64,000 bases of DNA from Devriesea agamarum (lineage in GTDB: Bacteria; Actinomycetota; Actinomycetes; Actinomycetales; Dermabacteraceae), in assembly GCF_900070355.1 (NCBI RefSeq), contig NZ_LN849456.1, positions 434,001 to 498,000 on the forward strand, given 5' to 3'. A program made the position numbers and the translations under genes. Position 1 is the first letter of the stretch. Every line of letters starts with the position of its first letter. Positions 45,219 to 54,860 of this stretch are shown here, piece after piece. The notes beneath the pieces were generated by a model. That model was not told where the DNA came from, made no database searches, and saw only the letters and a program-made list of their open reading frames with translations.

Positions 45219-46241
45219 GTGATATCAGGGCGCCTGAGCAGAATTCGCCCTGTGCTAACCCGAGGATGGATACTCGGCCTGATCCTCGCGTTAGCTGGGG
45301 CCGGGGTATGCGTTCTTCTTGGACGCTGGCAATATCACCGGTACGAAACAAAGCATGCTGCAGAGGATCTTGTCAGCCGCAATTATGAAGCGGCCGCCGT
45401 CCCTGTTCACGACATACTGCCCGAGCGCACGACCGCCTTACCTGCCGACAAACAGTGGCGTCCGGTCACCGTACACGGTTCCTATTGCGACAAACCTCAG
45501 TGCGACCTCTACGTGCGCGGTCGCGTGCAAGATGGCAGCGTTGGATTTCTACAGCTCTCCTCGTTCATCACTCAGGAAGGCACGCTGCTGGTGATGCGCG
45601 GATGGGTTCCCGAGCAGGAACGCCATAGCGTACCCGCTGAGCGACCGCCTCGTCCCCGCGGACCGTCGGAGATTACTGTCCGGCTTCGGCCTGTTGAACC
45701 GGAAGTTGCTGGTCGACAAAATCTCCCCGGTCAGGTCCAGACGATTACCCCCTCGCAAGTAGCTAGTGTCCTTCCCTCGGATATCCCGGCTCTGTTTACA
45801 GGTGCGTACGGGGATATCGTGAGCGAAAACCCTGCGGTGAAGCCCATGCCAGTTCCTCTACCAAAGCCGCATGTGGATCTTGGCCCGCATTTGTCGTACG
45901 CCGGGCAATGGTGGATATTCGCCCTGTTCTTCCCAGCAGCTTGGGTCTGGGCGGCTCGCCGCCACCTGTTGGACCGCGCAGAGGATGAACGGACCGGTTC
46001 ACGCAGAACTGACGCACACGAACCTGTAATGGGCAAGCATCCAGCTTCAGACCGTGAGACCGAGCAGGACTCTGCTCATGGTCGCGATCTGCCACACGAT
46101 GCCGGCCCCCAAAGCGGTACGCTTCCCACAGCGGCGCGACGCGCACAAACTGCCCGCCCCACGCACTATCGGGCGGCGCCCCGCCGTCGGAGCCGAGACG
46201 AGGAGGAAGAAGATGCCTTGGTGGATGAGAGGTGGCGATGA
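45219..46241 (+). CDS. SURF1 family protein (cytochrome oxidase assembly)
   Basis: The first membrane helix (about residues 16-36) is followed by LLGRWQYHRYETK, the SURF1 signature. Between the two helices are the conserved motifs QWRPVTVHGSYCD, LYVRGRVQDGSVGFLQL and VMRGWVPEQE. The second helix is QWWIFALFFPAAWVWAARR. SURF1 proteins help insert haem a into cytochrome c oxidase. A GAGGTGAACA precedes the GTG start. A charged C-terminal extension of about 90 residues, rich in Arg/Glu/Asp, is unusual and poorly conserved. The stop lies 29 bases inside the next gene. Confidence 0.9.
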   Translation: MISGRLSRIRPVLTRGWILGLILALAGAGVCVLLGRWQYHRYETKHAAEDLVSRNYEAAAVPVHDILPERTTALPADKQWRPVTVHGSYCDKPQCDLYVRGRVQDGSVGFLQLSSFITQEGTLLVMRGWVPEQERHSVPAERPPRPRGPSEITVRLRPVEPEVAGRQNLPGQVQTITPSQVASVLPSDIPALFTGAYGDIVSENPAVKPMPVPLPKPHVDLGPHLSYAGQWWIFALFFPAAWVWAARRHLLDRAEDERTGSRRTDAHEPVMGKHPASDRETEQDSAHGRDLPHDAGPQSGTLPTAARRAQTARPTHYRAAPRRRSRDEEEEDALVDERWR

Positions 46242-47148
46242 CCATCGCCGACACAGTGAAGGTCACCCCGCTCTCCGGTCTCCTTTAGCGCAGGGGACAA
46301 ACCCCCGTGGCGACGCTGGCGGGACGGCTAGCAATGCCGCAAACACTACTCACGCGGAAAAAATCGTCGACCCGAGTCACCCTGTGCCGTTTTTCGCAGG
46401 CCCGCGCCCCCGGATTATTTCTCATCGCGGCCTCGCCTTGGAATACGCCGAAAACACTCTTGAGGCTTTTCAGGCTGCGCTCCACCACGGCGCTCACATC
46501 CTTGAAACAGATGTGCACGCCACTCGGGATGGCGTTGTTGTGGCGGTGCACGACCCGGACTTAACGCGTCTTGCGGGTCGTCGGCTTGCGATTCGTGATC
46601 TTTTCTGGCGCGAGCTTGCGCAGATTGAATTGCACGGTGGCGGCCGGGTGCCGCGGCTACAAGATGTTTTGCGAGCCTTCCCTAACACTCCGCTCAACAT
46701 CGATGTGAAAGTGGCGGATGCGATCCCAGATACCGTCCGAGTGTTGGTGGCGCATGAGGCTCAAAAACGAGTGTGCCTGACCAGCTTCGGTGATGCTATC
46801 GCCAAGCGGGTTAGCGACGAAGTTTTGCGCCTTGGAGGCGTTCCAGTAGTTCGCAGCCCCTCAATGCGCGCGATGGCAGCGTTCCGAACCATCACGGCGC
46901 TCGGCACACCGCGCCGACACGTGGAGAAGGTGCTTGCTCCGTACGGGGCACTTCAGGTTCCTATCCGCTGGAACTCGTTGCCGATCGTGACATCCCATAC
47001 GGTTGCCGCCGCGCATCGAGCGGGTTGTGAGGTTCACGTCTGGACAATTGATGACGCACTCACCATGCGCAAGCTGCTGGCATTGGGCGTAGATGGTATC
47101 ATTACTAATCGCGTCGATGTGCTGAGCAAGCTCGTGCATGGCCGATGA
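46213..47148 (+). CDS. Glycerophosphodiester phosphodiesterase
   Basis: The ATG at 46213 has AGGAGGAAGA directly upstream and is preferred over the open frame from 46054. The catalytic TIM barrel has IISHRGLALEYAENTLEAF (first His and Glu), ILETDVHATRDGVVVAVHDP (metal Glu-x-Asp and second His) and HVWTIDDALTMRKLLALGVD near the end. It hydrolyses glycerophosphodiesters to glycerol-3-phosphate and an alcohol, supplying phospholipid precursors. No signal peptide is seen, so the enzyme should be cytosolic. The first 60 residues are a polar extension. It overlaps the SURF1 gene by 29 bases. Confidence 0.9.
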   Translation: MPWWMRGGDDHRRHSEGHPALRSPLAQGTNPRGDAGGTASNAANTTHAEKIVDPSHPVPFFAGPRPRIISHRGLALEYAENTLEAFQAALHHGAHILETDVHATRDGVVVAVHDPDLTRLAGRRLAIRDLFWRELAQIELHGGGRVPRLQDVLRAFPNTPLNIDVKVADAIPDTVRVLVAHEAQKRVCLTSFGDAIAKRVSDEVLRLGGVPVVRSPSMRAMAAFRTITALGTPRRHVEKVLAPYGALQVPIRWNSLPIVTSHTVAAAHRAGCEVHVWTIDDALTMRKLLALGVDGIITNRVDVLSKLVHGR

Positions 47149-47404
47149 AGAACTCAGATGCTTTCACAGTTTGTGTGGAAGTCGATGGGGTTAAACGCGC
47201 CCGATCTCAGGCAGCGTTGTGGGCCCACGGTACTCTTCAGAAGCGATCGCTAGTTCTCTTCCGACCCTTCCCATGAGCTAATTTCGGCACCTGTGGTGCT
47301 GTTCTGAGCCGGGCAGGCTCGGATGGCAAGAGGCGAGCAATCGCAGGGCCATAGGTCAGCACTCGAAGCGTTACCCCATCCACCCGGCAGAAAGACGACC
47401 GATT

Positions 47405-47755
47405 ATGAGCAGCCGCAGCCTTCGCGGAACCCGCCTCGGCTCCCTCAGCATGGAAACAGACGAGGGTGTCCTCGCCGCCCCGCGCCAGGAAGCCCGGTAT
47501 GACTGCCCCAACGGGCACGCTATTGTGCTGCCGTTCTCCGTTGAGGCAGATGTCCCATCCACCTGGGAGTGCCGGTGCGGAGCAATTGCCGTCCTGCGCG
47601 ACCACGAAAAGCCTGCCGAGAAAGAAGGCAAGCCGCAGCGCACCCACTGGGATATGCTGTTGGAACGTCGGAGCGAGGAAGACCTCCAAGTTCTTCTCGA
47701 TCAGCGCCTCGAGCTGCTGCGCACCGGAAAGCTTCATGCCCGCCGCCATTTCTAA
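47405..47755 (+). CDS. rbpA: RNA polymerase-binding protein RbpA
   Basis: The 116-residue protein carries the RbpA zinc-binding core: Cys34-x3-His38 (DCPNGH) and Cys56-x-Cys58 (WECRCG). The basic linker and sigma-interaction helix follow (THWDMLLERRSEEDLQVLLDQR…LRTGKLHARR). RbpA binds the sigma factor and stabilises the open promoter complex in actinobacteria. The N-terminus (MSSRSLRGTRLGSLSMETDEG) is the usual tail that contacts the transcription bubble. No strong Shine-Dalgarno sequence is visible. A strong hairpin follows 150 bases downstream. Confidence 0.95.
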   Translation: MSSRSLRGTRLGSLSMETDEGVLAAPRQEARYDCPNGHAIVLPFSVEADVPSTWECRCGAIAVLRDHEKPAEKEGKPQRTHWDMLLERRSEEDLQVLLDQRLELLRTGKLHARRHF

Positions 47756-47907
47756 TCGGCCCTCACCTTTTATCGGGACAGCAGCTGAGACGGCTCGTAC
47801 CATCGCCGGAGCCCATCATCGGCGATCCGCATCAGTGATGCTCCAATCGCGTTATAAGTCGATATGGCATTCTGAATCCGTATAGTGTTCTAAGACCACT
47901 TAGTGTT

Positions 47908-47946
47908 GTGAAGGCCCTTTCAACCGGGAGGTGAAAGGGCCTTCAC
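47908..47946. terminator. Bidirectional 15-bp hairpin between rbpA and fxsA
   Basis: GTGAAGGCCCTTTCA (47908-47922) and TGAAAGGGCCTTCAC (47932-47946) are exact inverted complements around nine bases. The hairpin stands between the convergent rbpA and fxsA genes and can serve both directions. No long T run follows, as often in actinomycetes. Confidence 0.85.
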
Positions 47947-48011
47947 GCATATCTGCGTCGCGTGCGTTTACTGCGAGGGCGCGGGTGAGGAGACCTAGGC
48001 TGTCGCGCGTT

Positions 48012-48611
48012 TTAGCGCTTGTCCGGTGGCAGTATATTGCCGCTGATCACCCCACCAGGCCCGGGAGTTTGAGCACCCGGGCGGGAGGTGTTTGCCTGTC
48101 CAGCACCTGTAGATCCAGGCCGAACTACGTCCACCACAATGTCGCCATCGATGACCTGTGGCTGGCGTCCCCCACGCAATGCAGCATCGGCGCTCGGTGG
48201 CAGCGACCATCCGAATCGCCTCACTACCCAGCGTTGGACGAACGGTAAGAGCAGAACCACTGCTGCCACATCGGTGAGCAGACCAGGCACGATAAATAGG
48301 ATCGCCGCCACGGTCGTAAACAGCGGACGCGATAGATGCTCCTGCGCCCTTCCCCGGCCCCGCAGAGCCCTGGCCACCGAACGCAGTCGGCTAAACGTCT
48401 GCTGGCCAGCGGTGACCAGCAGTGTTAGTCCGACTATCCATCCGAGGACAACTAGGAGGATCACCCACCAGAAACTCGTGTTGACCCCGATCGCAATCAG
48501 CACTAAGAGCTCAACCAGCCCGATGACAGCGACCGTGAGCGGGACGAGTTTGGCTCGCGAGATAGGTGGGCGCGAATGCGGTTCATGCCCTGGTGGAAGC
48601 GAAGTAGTCAT
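48012..48611 (-). CDS. fxsA: FxsA family membrane protein
   Basis: The 199-residue protein has the FxsA core: helices KLVPLTVAVIGLVELLVLIA and FWWVILLVVLGWIVGLTLLV, then RPLFTTVAAILFIVPGLLTDV and LLLPFVQRWVVRRFGW. It is an inner-membrane protein; E. coli FxsA relieves phage T7 exclusion by F plasmids when overproduced, and its normal role is unclear. The C-terminal 60 residues are Gly/Pro-rich and variable. It appears monocistronic and ends near the bidirectional hairpin. Confidence 0.88.
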   Translation of the reverse strand: MTTSLPPGHEPHSRPPISRAKLVPLTVAVIGLVELLVLIAIGVNTSFWWVILLVVLGWIVGLTLLVTAGQQTFSRLRSVARALRGRGRAQEHLSRPLFTTVAAILFIVPGLLTDVAAVVLLLPFVQRWVVRRFGWSLPPSADAALRGGRQPQVIDGDIVVDVVRPGSTGAGQANTSRPGAQTPGPGGVISGNILPPDKR

Positions 48612-48692
48612 AGTCTCCTCCTCATACAGACCTGTGTCTGCGCAAGAGTCTTAGGACGAAGCCTACCGACGGTCACTGAGCCAGAGGTATAG

Positions 48693-49472
48693 CTAAGGTC
48701 TGCGTCCGCTATGAGCCCAACGAGATATGCCGCGAGCGAAACGCGTGCCGCCCAAAGCTAGCTGCCGCGCGCGATGTTCGATCCCCCATACGGTGACCCG
48801 CAGGAGCGCTTCCCGCACGATCGCGGCGGTCATTTTCGAGGCCCCTTCAACCCGCTCATCAAAATCGATCGGACATTCGACGAGGCGGGCTCCACACCCA
48901 AGAGCTCTGCGCGTCATATCGACTTGGAAGCAGTATCCCTGCGAGGCGACCTTTGAGGCGAGGACCGACCGCAGTGTATCGGCACGCATCGCCCGGAATC
49001 CGGCGGTTGCATCCGCGACCGGAAGGCCGAGGGCACAGCGTACATAAAAATTAGCCCCCCGAGATAGCAGCAGGCGCCGCCATGGCCAGTTGTGGACCCG
49101 GCCACCCCGCACCCAGCGAGATCCAATCGCGACGTCAGCGCCGGCTTCGATGGCATCTAGCAGCTTCGGTAGCTGCTCCGGTCGGTGGGATGCGTCGGCG
49201 TCCATCTCCACTAAGACGTCGTAATCATGCGCGAGGCCCCAGCGGAATCCCGCGATATAGGCCGGGCCAAGTCCTTCCTTTCCTCGCCGATGCAGCACAT
49301 GGACGGCGCTGTCTTGGGCTGCGAGCTGGTCGGCAATCTGCCCGGTGCCGTCGGGCGAAGCATCGTCGGCGATGAGAACATGGGCCCGGGGCACGGCAGC
49401 ACGCAACCGAGATAGTGTGCCAGGGAGGGTGCATGCCTCGTTGTAGGTCGGAATAATCACGAGAGTTTTCAT
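48693..49472 (-). CDS. Polyprenol-phosphate mannosyltransferase (GT2)
   Basis: The 259-residue protein opens LVIIPTYNEACTLPGTLSRL. It carries IADDASPDGTGQIAD, the metal-binding VEMDADASHRPEQLP and the C-terminal motif DFDERVEGASKMT of dolichol/polyprenol-phosphate mannose synthases. It transfers mannose from GDP-mannose to a polyprenyl phosphate, making the lipid donor for lipoglycans or protein mannosylation. It overlaps the lnt stop by four bases. In mycobacteria the same two activities are joined in one polypeptide (Ppm1), so this is the split form. Confidence 0.92.
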   Translation of the reverse strand: MKTLVIIPTYNEACTLPGTLSRLRAAVPRAHVLIADDASPDGTGQIADQLAAQDSAVHVLHRRGKEGLGPAYIAGFRWGLAHDYDVLVEMDADASHRPEQLPKLLDAIEAGADVAIGSRWVRGGRVHNWPWRRLLLSRGANFYVRCALGLPVADATAGFRAMRADTLRSVLASKVASQGYCFQVDMTRRALGCGARLVECPIDFDERVEGASKMTAAIVREALLRVTVWGIEHRARQLALGGTRFARGISRWAHSGRRP

Positions 49473-51190
49473 CGTGAATCCTCCCGAGAATCACTGGCAA
49501 TGATCGTCTTCATACGGCGCTGTCCATTGTGCTTATGGGAGGTACCAGTCTTACGGGAGCGATTGTCCTTACGCGGTGGCTGCGGCGACGAGGCGGTTTT
49601 GCGGGCTGCTCGGCGATAAGGGTTAGGCCGGCTCAAGGCACCGGCGAGCCCGGCTAAGCCCAGCGCGCTCGCCCCGATATAGATCCATGGTCCCGCGGCG
49701 ATGGCTGGAGTGATACCAGTGCGCAACGGCAGCGTGGATTCCAACACCTCAGGGGTCCAATGCCCGCTCGAGGAGATGATCCTGCCATCGGGGGTGATCA
49801 TTGCCGAGATGCCCACGGTCGAAATGTGCACCACGCTTCGGCCCGATATCGCAGCCATGACCTGCGACTCCGCGAGCTGTTGAACGCTTTCATCAGTCGT
49901 TCCGAATAGGGCGGTGTTCGTGGGAACGAGCAGTATCTGGGCCCCAGACTTCACCGTGTCTTGAACCAGTGATTCATAAGCAATCTCAAAACAGATCAGC
50001 AGACCGGCTTTAGTGCCTGCCACATCCATGACCCCGACTGAGGTTCCCGGGAGCATATCCACCGGCACAAGATCGACTTTGGATGAGAGTGAACGGAAGA
50101 ATGATCGAAACGGAATATATTCACCAAACGGCACAGGGTGCTGTTTAGAGTATGAGTTGACCATCCCCTTGTCGGGCTCCCACAGCTGCAAGGTATTGAA
50201 ACGGTGCTGATCATCGGCCGTGTATTTCTGAGCGCCGACAAAAACGGGGACCCCAGCTGCATCGACTGCTTCTTGAATCCTGTTTCGGGCATAGAGGTTG
50301 CGGGCTGGTTGAAGATCACTGGCATTTTCCGGCCACACCATAAAATCGACAGTTTTGCCCCGATCTTTCAGCTCCTCCGCATATTTCTCGGTCAGCGAGG
50401 CATGGTTATCCAGAATCTCGCCGGGCCGCTCCCCCATACGTAAACCACTGCTGGTGGTATTGCCCTGAATTCCGGCGACGGTCACCGTAGAGCGATTGTG
50501 CGGCGCAACATCGCGAGGCATCGGCGTCACAATACTGACAACCACGATAACGGCGCACACCGCCCAAGCCCACAGCCCGTACAGACCGTTGAAACCTTCA
50601 CCACGCCGTTTGAGCAGAGATATGGCGCCCACATAGAGAAGATGGCCCGCACCCCCCACGAGAAACGCGAAACCGCCCATTCCGATCCAGGGAGCGAATG
50701 CAAGCAGGGGTGAATCTGCTTGGGAGAACGCAGTGGTGCCCCAGGGGAATCCGCCAAAAGGGACGCTAGACCGAGCGAATTCGCAGGCCGTCCACAGGCC
50801 GCCGACGGTCATCGCACTCACCCAGCCCGGTGTTCGCCGTAGCAATACCGGGCGCATGAGAAGCGCCAAAACCATCATGAAAAGGGATTCCACCGCGGCT
50901 AAGGCCAACCACGGTTCAACCCCGACGTACACTCCGGTCCACGACAGTAGCGGGATAAAAAAGCTGAGTCCCCAGACCAGTCCGCAAATCGCGGTGAGAA
51001 AGCGGGAACGAACGTGGGATGCCGCGCTGAGAAAAGCCACAGAGATAGGCATGAGGTACCACTGGTTGTACCCGGGGAACGCCAAAAAAGCGAGGAATCC
51101 TCCGATGGCCGCACAGATTAAGGCGGCACATACTCCTAGCGGACGCGCTGAAGTCGGGGGCGCCGCCTGGGCGCGGCGGGAATCTGTCAT
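49469..51190 (-). CDS. lnt: Apolipoprotein N-acyltransferase
   Basis: The 573-residue protein has about six to eight N-terminal membrane helices followed by a nitrilase-like domain. The catalytic triad is visible: Glu in FMVWPENASD, Lys in VNSYSKQHPVPFGEYIPF and Cys in LLICFEIAYESLV. It adds the third acyl chain to the N-terminal Cys of lipoproteins on the outer face of the membrane. It overlaps the amidohydrolase-like gene upstream and the mannosyltransferase downstream by four bases each (ATGA type), so all three are co-translated. The C-terminal tail is basic (RKTASSPQPPRKDNRSRK). Confidence 0.94.
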   Translation of the reverse strand: MTDSRRAQAAPPTSARPLGVCAALICAAIGGFLAFLAFPGYNQWYLMPISVAFLSAASHVRSRFLTAICGLVWGLSFFIPLLSWTGVYVGVEPWLALAAVESLFMMVLALLMRPVLLRRTPGWVSAMTVGGLWTACEFARSSVPFGGFPWGTTAFSQADSPLLAFAPWIGMGGFAFLVGGAGHLLYVGAISLLKRRGEGFNGLYGLWAWAVCAVIVVVSIVTPMPRDVAPHNRSTVTVAGIQGNTTSSGLRMGERPGEILDNHASLTEKYAEELKDRGKTVDFMVWPENASDLQPARNLYARNRIQEAVDAAGVPVFVGAQKYTADDQHRFNTLQLWEPDKGMVNSYSKQHPVPFGEYIPFRSFFRSLSSKVDLVPVDMLPGTSVGVMDVAGTKAGLLICFEIAYESLVQDTVKSGAQILLVPTNTALFGTTDESVQQLAESQVMAAISGRSVVHISTVGISAMITPDGRIISSSGHWTPEVLESTLPLRTGITPAIAAGPWIYIGASALGLAGLAGALSRPNPYRRAARKTASSPQPPRKDNRSRKTGTSHKHNGQRRMKTIIASDSREDSR

Positions 51191-52014
51191 GCGGGAAACT
51201 CCCGGCGCGGTTCGACCGGCTGGGTTGCATCGGGAGTCCAGGACTCCAAGCTGCCGGGGACCTGCGGCGCTTGCGGGATGTCGTCTCGACCGTCAAAAAC
51301 CAGGTGCCCGGCAGCGAACGCCATGAGGGCCCGCGGACCGTTGCCTGAGGAGAGGTCGGGCAACCGTGGCGTGCGCGACCGCGGATCGGTGGACCAGGTT
51401 TGGATGCGCTCATCCGCACCGCGGACGATGAGATCCCAGGGACGCCAAATCACAAGAGTGGCAGGCACCCCCGCCAGGAGACTGCCCGGATGATCATCCC
51501 CGAGCAATCGATGCCCGCCACGGCTGGCGGCAAGAAAGGCTGCCCGGTCGCTCAGGCGCTGATCCGGGGAGGCATCCCTGGTCGCGGCGAGCATCCATTG
51601 CCACGGGTCCTGGAAACCGAGCTCACCGCCTGAGCCAAACGTGAGGACGGTGCCGCTCGCGGTGAGGTCACCGAACGGCGCATCAGTCCGCTCACAAGGC
51701 GCCATCACCTCAATCGAACCTTCACGGCGCGGCAAACCCGGGATGCGATGCAGAATCCCGCGGGCGAGATCAGTGGGGCGGGGCGTGGGGTCGGCAATGT
51801 TCCCCGCGCAGGAGTCGACGAACGGGGGTGTGACCAAGCAGCCATCGAGGCTGATAGAACGCACCGTGGGATGCAGCACGCGGGCGCTAGAGGCTGAACC
51901 AATCCAGGCCACAACCCCATTGTCAATCAACAGAGCATCTGCATGGGGGTCGCTCGCGCTATAGACAGCGACATCCAGCAGCAGAAGTGGCTCGCTCAGC
52001 CTTACCGTGTCCAT
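51187..52014 (-). CDS. Shortened amidohydrolase-like protein lacking the metal site
   Basis: The N-terminal beta-sandwich reads like an amidohydrolase (LLIDNGVVAWIGSASSARVL, CLVTPPFVDSCAGN). The C-terminal part matches the end of the family (GTVLTFGSGGELGFQDPWQW, SLLAGVPATLVIWRPWDL, LPDLSSG). However, the expected metal motif after VTPPFVD (His-x-His) is SCAGN, and the catalytic barrel is cut to about 60 residues. The whole is 275 residues instead of about 400-550. The frame is intact and coupled to lnt by ATGA, so this is a maintained but probably non-catalytic protein, or a recent in-frame deletion. Confidence 0.7.
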   Translation of the reverse strand: MDTVRLSEPLLLLDVAVYSASDPHADALLIDNGVVAWIGSASSARVLHPTVRSISLDGCLVTPPFVDSCAGNIADPTPRPTDLARGILHRIPGLPRREGSIEVMAPCERTDAPFGDLTASGTVLTFGSGGELGFQDPWQWMLAATRDASPDQRLSDRAAFLAASRGGHRLLGDDHPGSLLAGVPATLVIWRPWDLIVRGADERIQTWSTDPRSRTPRLPDLSSGNGPRALMAFAAGHLVFDGRDDIPQAPQVPGSLESWTPDATQPVEPRREFPA

Positions 52015-52052
52015 CGCACAGATCCTATCCTCTACGCCCGTTGCTCAAGAGA

Positions 52053-54860
52053 TCACAAGGTGCAGGCGACGATACCGCGCCGCACCATGTCCACGGCCCG
52101 TCGTGCCGTCTGTCCGAGCTCAGGATCATCGCGCAACTGTTCAAGCAGATCAATTACTTGACGACACTGACGCACGAAATCACCAGCCGATAGATCAGTG
52201 CCCTCCAAGCTATCTGCTATCCCCTCCCCCTGCGCCCATCGGTACACAGCAAGCGCAATCCCCGGATCAGGCATAGCGGTGGGCTCAAGACCGCACCTTT
52301 GTTCCTGGAACCGCAGCCGCTTCGCAAGCTCCTCGGTGCGCTCGAAGGCGCGTTCAAACCGCGGATCTTCAGGAATTACCGGTATTCGGCCCTCGTCTCG
52401 TCGCGCCTCAAACGTCGTGGTTGACACCATCGCCGCAAGCAGCGGCGGATCGAGATCAGCCCAAGTCCCGTGGCGAAGGCACTCGGCGATGAGCACATCT
52501 CGCTCACTGAACAAACGTTTTAATCTGTGCCCGTACTCGGTGGGTACGATGCGTCCGGTGTCCTCGCGCAGATAACCGAGAGTCATCAGAAGGCTGATGA
52601 GAGCATCGAATGCCTGCGCGATGGTGGACGTCCGCCGGTCTATCTTGCGCACGAGATCCTCATGTTCCCGTTTGGCTTTTCGATACCGTACGGCCCATCG
52701 CCGATGAGAATCGCGCTCAGGGCATAGATGGCACGGATGCTCGCGCAAGCTTGTCCGCAGTGCGTTGAGTTGTTCATCCTGCGCGGCTCGGGATGGCTCC
52801 CGATGGCGCAGACGAGCAGCTTCGTCCCGCGCGGAGCCTTTGCTTTTGATACGTTCCCGCAGCGCAGAGGCCAGATCCTTGCGCGCACGAGTTTGGCGTA
52901 GCCGGTCGGGCGCAGGGACCCGCAGAGAATCGACGACTGCTGGGCTGCTCGGTAGATCTTTAAATCCGAGGAGTTTTACCCGGCCGTCCTCGGTCACGAC
53001 TCGGACCCGGGTTCCATGCATATCATCGAGCTGCGGACCGGTTTCAATGACTACGCAGAAGCCTCCACGGCGTCCCGCGGGTATCGCCATCACATCGCCT
53101 CGGCGCAATCCGCGGAGGGTCTGCTCCCGGTGTTTTCGTTCGCGTCGATCGCGCTCTCGAGATAATTCTTTTTCTCTCGCCCCAATGGCCTCGCAGGTCG
53201 CATCGTAGGCGGGAAAATCGCCGTTATCGCAGGTTACTGCTTTTTTATAGGCATCGACAGTGCGGGAAAGTTCCCGTGCCCGTCGCGCAAGTCCCACTAC
53301 CTGCCGGTCGGCTTGAAACTGGGCGAAAGACATTTCTAAAAGATCTCGGGCTGCTTTAGCCGTCATGGTTTCGAGCAGATTGACCACCATGTTCGGGGTC
53401 GGGCGGAAGGCCGAACGCAGCGGATAAGTGCGTCGGGACGCCAATGCTGCAATGTCTTCTGCGCGAGTTCCCGGCCCTGCCAAGACCACCGCGTGTCCCT
53501 CAGTGTCCAGACCGCGACGTCCGGCGCGTCCGGTGAGTTGGGTGTACTCCCCCGGGGTGAGATCCGCATGGGTGAGACCGTTAAACTTGCTGAGCTTTTC
53601 GAGCACGACGGTGCGTGCGGGCATATTGATACCCAATGCAAGGGTTTCGGTTGCAAAAACAACTTTGACGAGACCAGCGGAAAACAGCTCTTCAATGGTC
53701 TCTTTAAGCAGGGGCAACATGCCGGCGTGATGTGCGGCTAGTCCGTGTTCGGCGCTGAGACGGAACTGCCGCAGACGCAAAACATCGTGATCTTCGGGAG
53801 CAATAGCGGCGAGCCTGCGATGAAGCACCGCGCGGATCTGACGCCGTTCATCGGGTGTCGTCAAACTCAGTCTCGCATCCGCGCACTGGCGCAATGCCTG
53901 GTCACAGCCGGTCCGGGAAAAAATAAAGACAATAGCGGGCAGCAGTCCGCTGCGATCTAGGAGCCGAATCAGGTCAGGACGGCGCAGCTGTCGGCTTAGA
54001 GCGGTTGGTCTTAACGTATTGTGCGCGCGGTCGTGTGAATGGGAGGGGCGTCCGTGGCGGTACCGCCGGTCATGATCGCGCGGATGACGCGAGCGGTCCG
54101 GTTGGCTGAGTCGTTCTAATGCCCGCACGAGACCAGGGTTGACCTCACGCTGCTCACTTGCTCCCGGACCGTGAGAAATCACAGGGTGCCCGTGGCGGTC
54201 CACGAACAGATCCATGAGGTCATGGCCGACCACGAGATGCTGCCACAGAGGGGTGGGTCGGGTTTCTGACACGATGACATCGGTATCCCCGCGCACTTCA
54301 TGCAACCAGGCCCCGAATTCTTCAGCGTTAGAGACGGTGGCTGAAAGCGCCACTAGTTGCACTGACGCTTCGAGATGAAGAATGACCTCTTCCCAGACGG
54401 GCCCGCGAAGCCGATCTGCGAGGTAATGCACCTCATCCATCACCACAAATCCGAGCCCGGCAAGAGTCGGTGAATTGGCGTAAAGCATGTTGCGCAGGAC
54501 CTCAGTGGTCATCACGACCACCTCGGCGTCGCCGTGGTGCGACATATCCCCCGTTAAAAGTCCGACTCTGCCTTCCCCAAGCCATGACACTAGCTCGGCA
54601 TACTTCTGATTCGACAGCGCCTTAATCGGGGTGGTGTAGAACACCTTTCGCCCCATCGACAGTGCGATATCGACAGCGAACTCGCCGACGACGGTTTTAC
54701 CCGCGCCCGTGGGGGCGGCCACCAGAACAGACTTTCCGTTTTCTAGCGACGCACACGCTTGATACTGGAAGCTATCCAGGGGAAATCGATAGCGGCGTGC
54801 AAAGCGTTCGATGCGCTCGCTCGGGTGTGACAGGCTGCCTGATGCAGGCGGGATACTCAT
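52053..54860 (-). CDS. helY: Ski2/Mtr4-like DEVH-box RNA helicase (HelY type)
   Basis: The 935-residue protein has superfamily 2 motif I APTGAGKTVVGEFAVD, motif II MDEVHYLADRLRG, motif III ALSATVSNAEEF and motif VI QLTGRAGRRGLDTEGH. A winged helix, a ratchet domain and a C-terminal DSHCT-like helical domain (FERTEELAKRLRFQEQRCGL… DFVRQCRQVIDLLEQL) follow. A basic linker at about residues 250-290 (DRSRHPRDHDRRYRHGR) is unusually Arg/His-rich. It probably unwinds structured RNA. It overlaps the dagK gene by four bases and lies downstream of tatC and dagK, the common order in actinomycetes. Confidence 0.92.
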   Translation of the reverse strand: MSIPPASGSLSHPSERIERFARRYRFPLDSFQYQACASLENGKSVLVAAPTGAGKTVVGEFAVDIALSMGRKVFYTTPIKALSNQKYAELVSWLGEGRVGLLTGDMSHHGDAEVVVMTTEVLRNMLYANSPTLAGLGFVVMDEVHYLADRLRGPVWEEVILHLEASVQLVALSATVSNAEEFGAWLHEVRGDTDVIVSETRPTPLWQHLVVGHDLMDLFVDRHGHPVISHGPGASEQREVNPGLVRALERLSQPDRSRHPRDHDRRYRHGRPSHSHDRAHNTLRPTALSRQLRRPDLIRLLDRSGLLPAIVFIFSRTGCDQALRQCADARLSLTTPDERRQIRAVLHRRLAAIAPEDHDVLRLRQFRLSAEHGLAAHHAGMLPLLKETIEELFSAGLVKVVFATETLALGINMPARTVVLEKLSKFNGLTHADLTPGEYTQLTGRAGRRGLDTEGHAVVLAGPGTRAEDIAALASRRTYPLRSAFRPTPNMVVNLLETMTAKAARDLLEMSFAQFQADRQVVGLARRARELSRTVDAYKKAVTCDNGDFPAYDATCEAIGAREKELSRERDRRERKHREQTLRGLRRGDVMAIPAGRRGGFCVVIETGPQLDDMHGTRVRVVTEDGRVKLLGFKDLPSSPAVVDSLRVPAPDRLRQTRARKDLASALRERIKSKGSARDEAARLRHREPSRAAQDEQLNALRTSLREHPCHLCPERDSHRRWAVRYRKAKREHEDLVRKIDRRTSTIAQAFDALISLLMTLGYLREDTGRIVPTEYGHRLKRLFSERDVLIAECLRHGTWADLDPPLLAAMVSTTTFEARRDEGRIPVIPEDPRFERAFERTEELAKRLRFQEQRCGLEPTAMPDPGIALAVYRWAQGEGIADSLEGTDLSAGDFVRQCRQVIDLLEQLRDDPELGQTARRAVDMVRRGIVACTL

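Noticed and set aside
47237-47803. 188-codon minus-strand frame across rbpA
   Set aside because: It is antisense to the clearly coding rbpA, which has its zinc ligands; the antisense product shows no motif.
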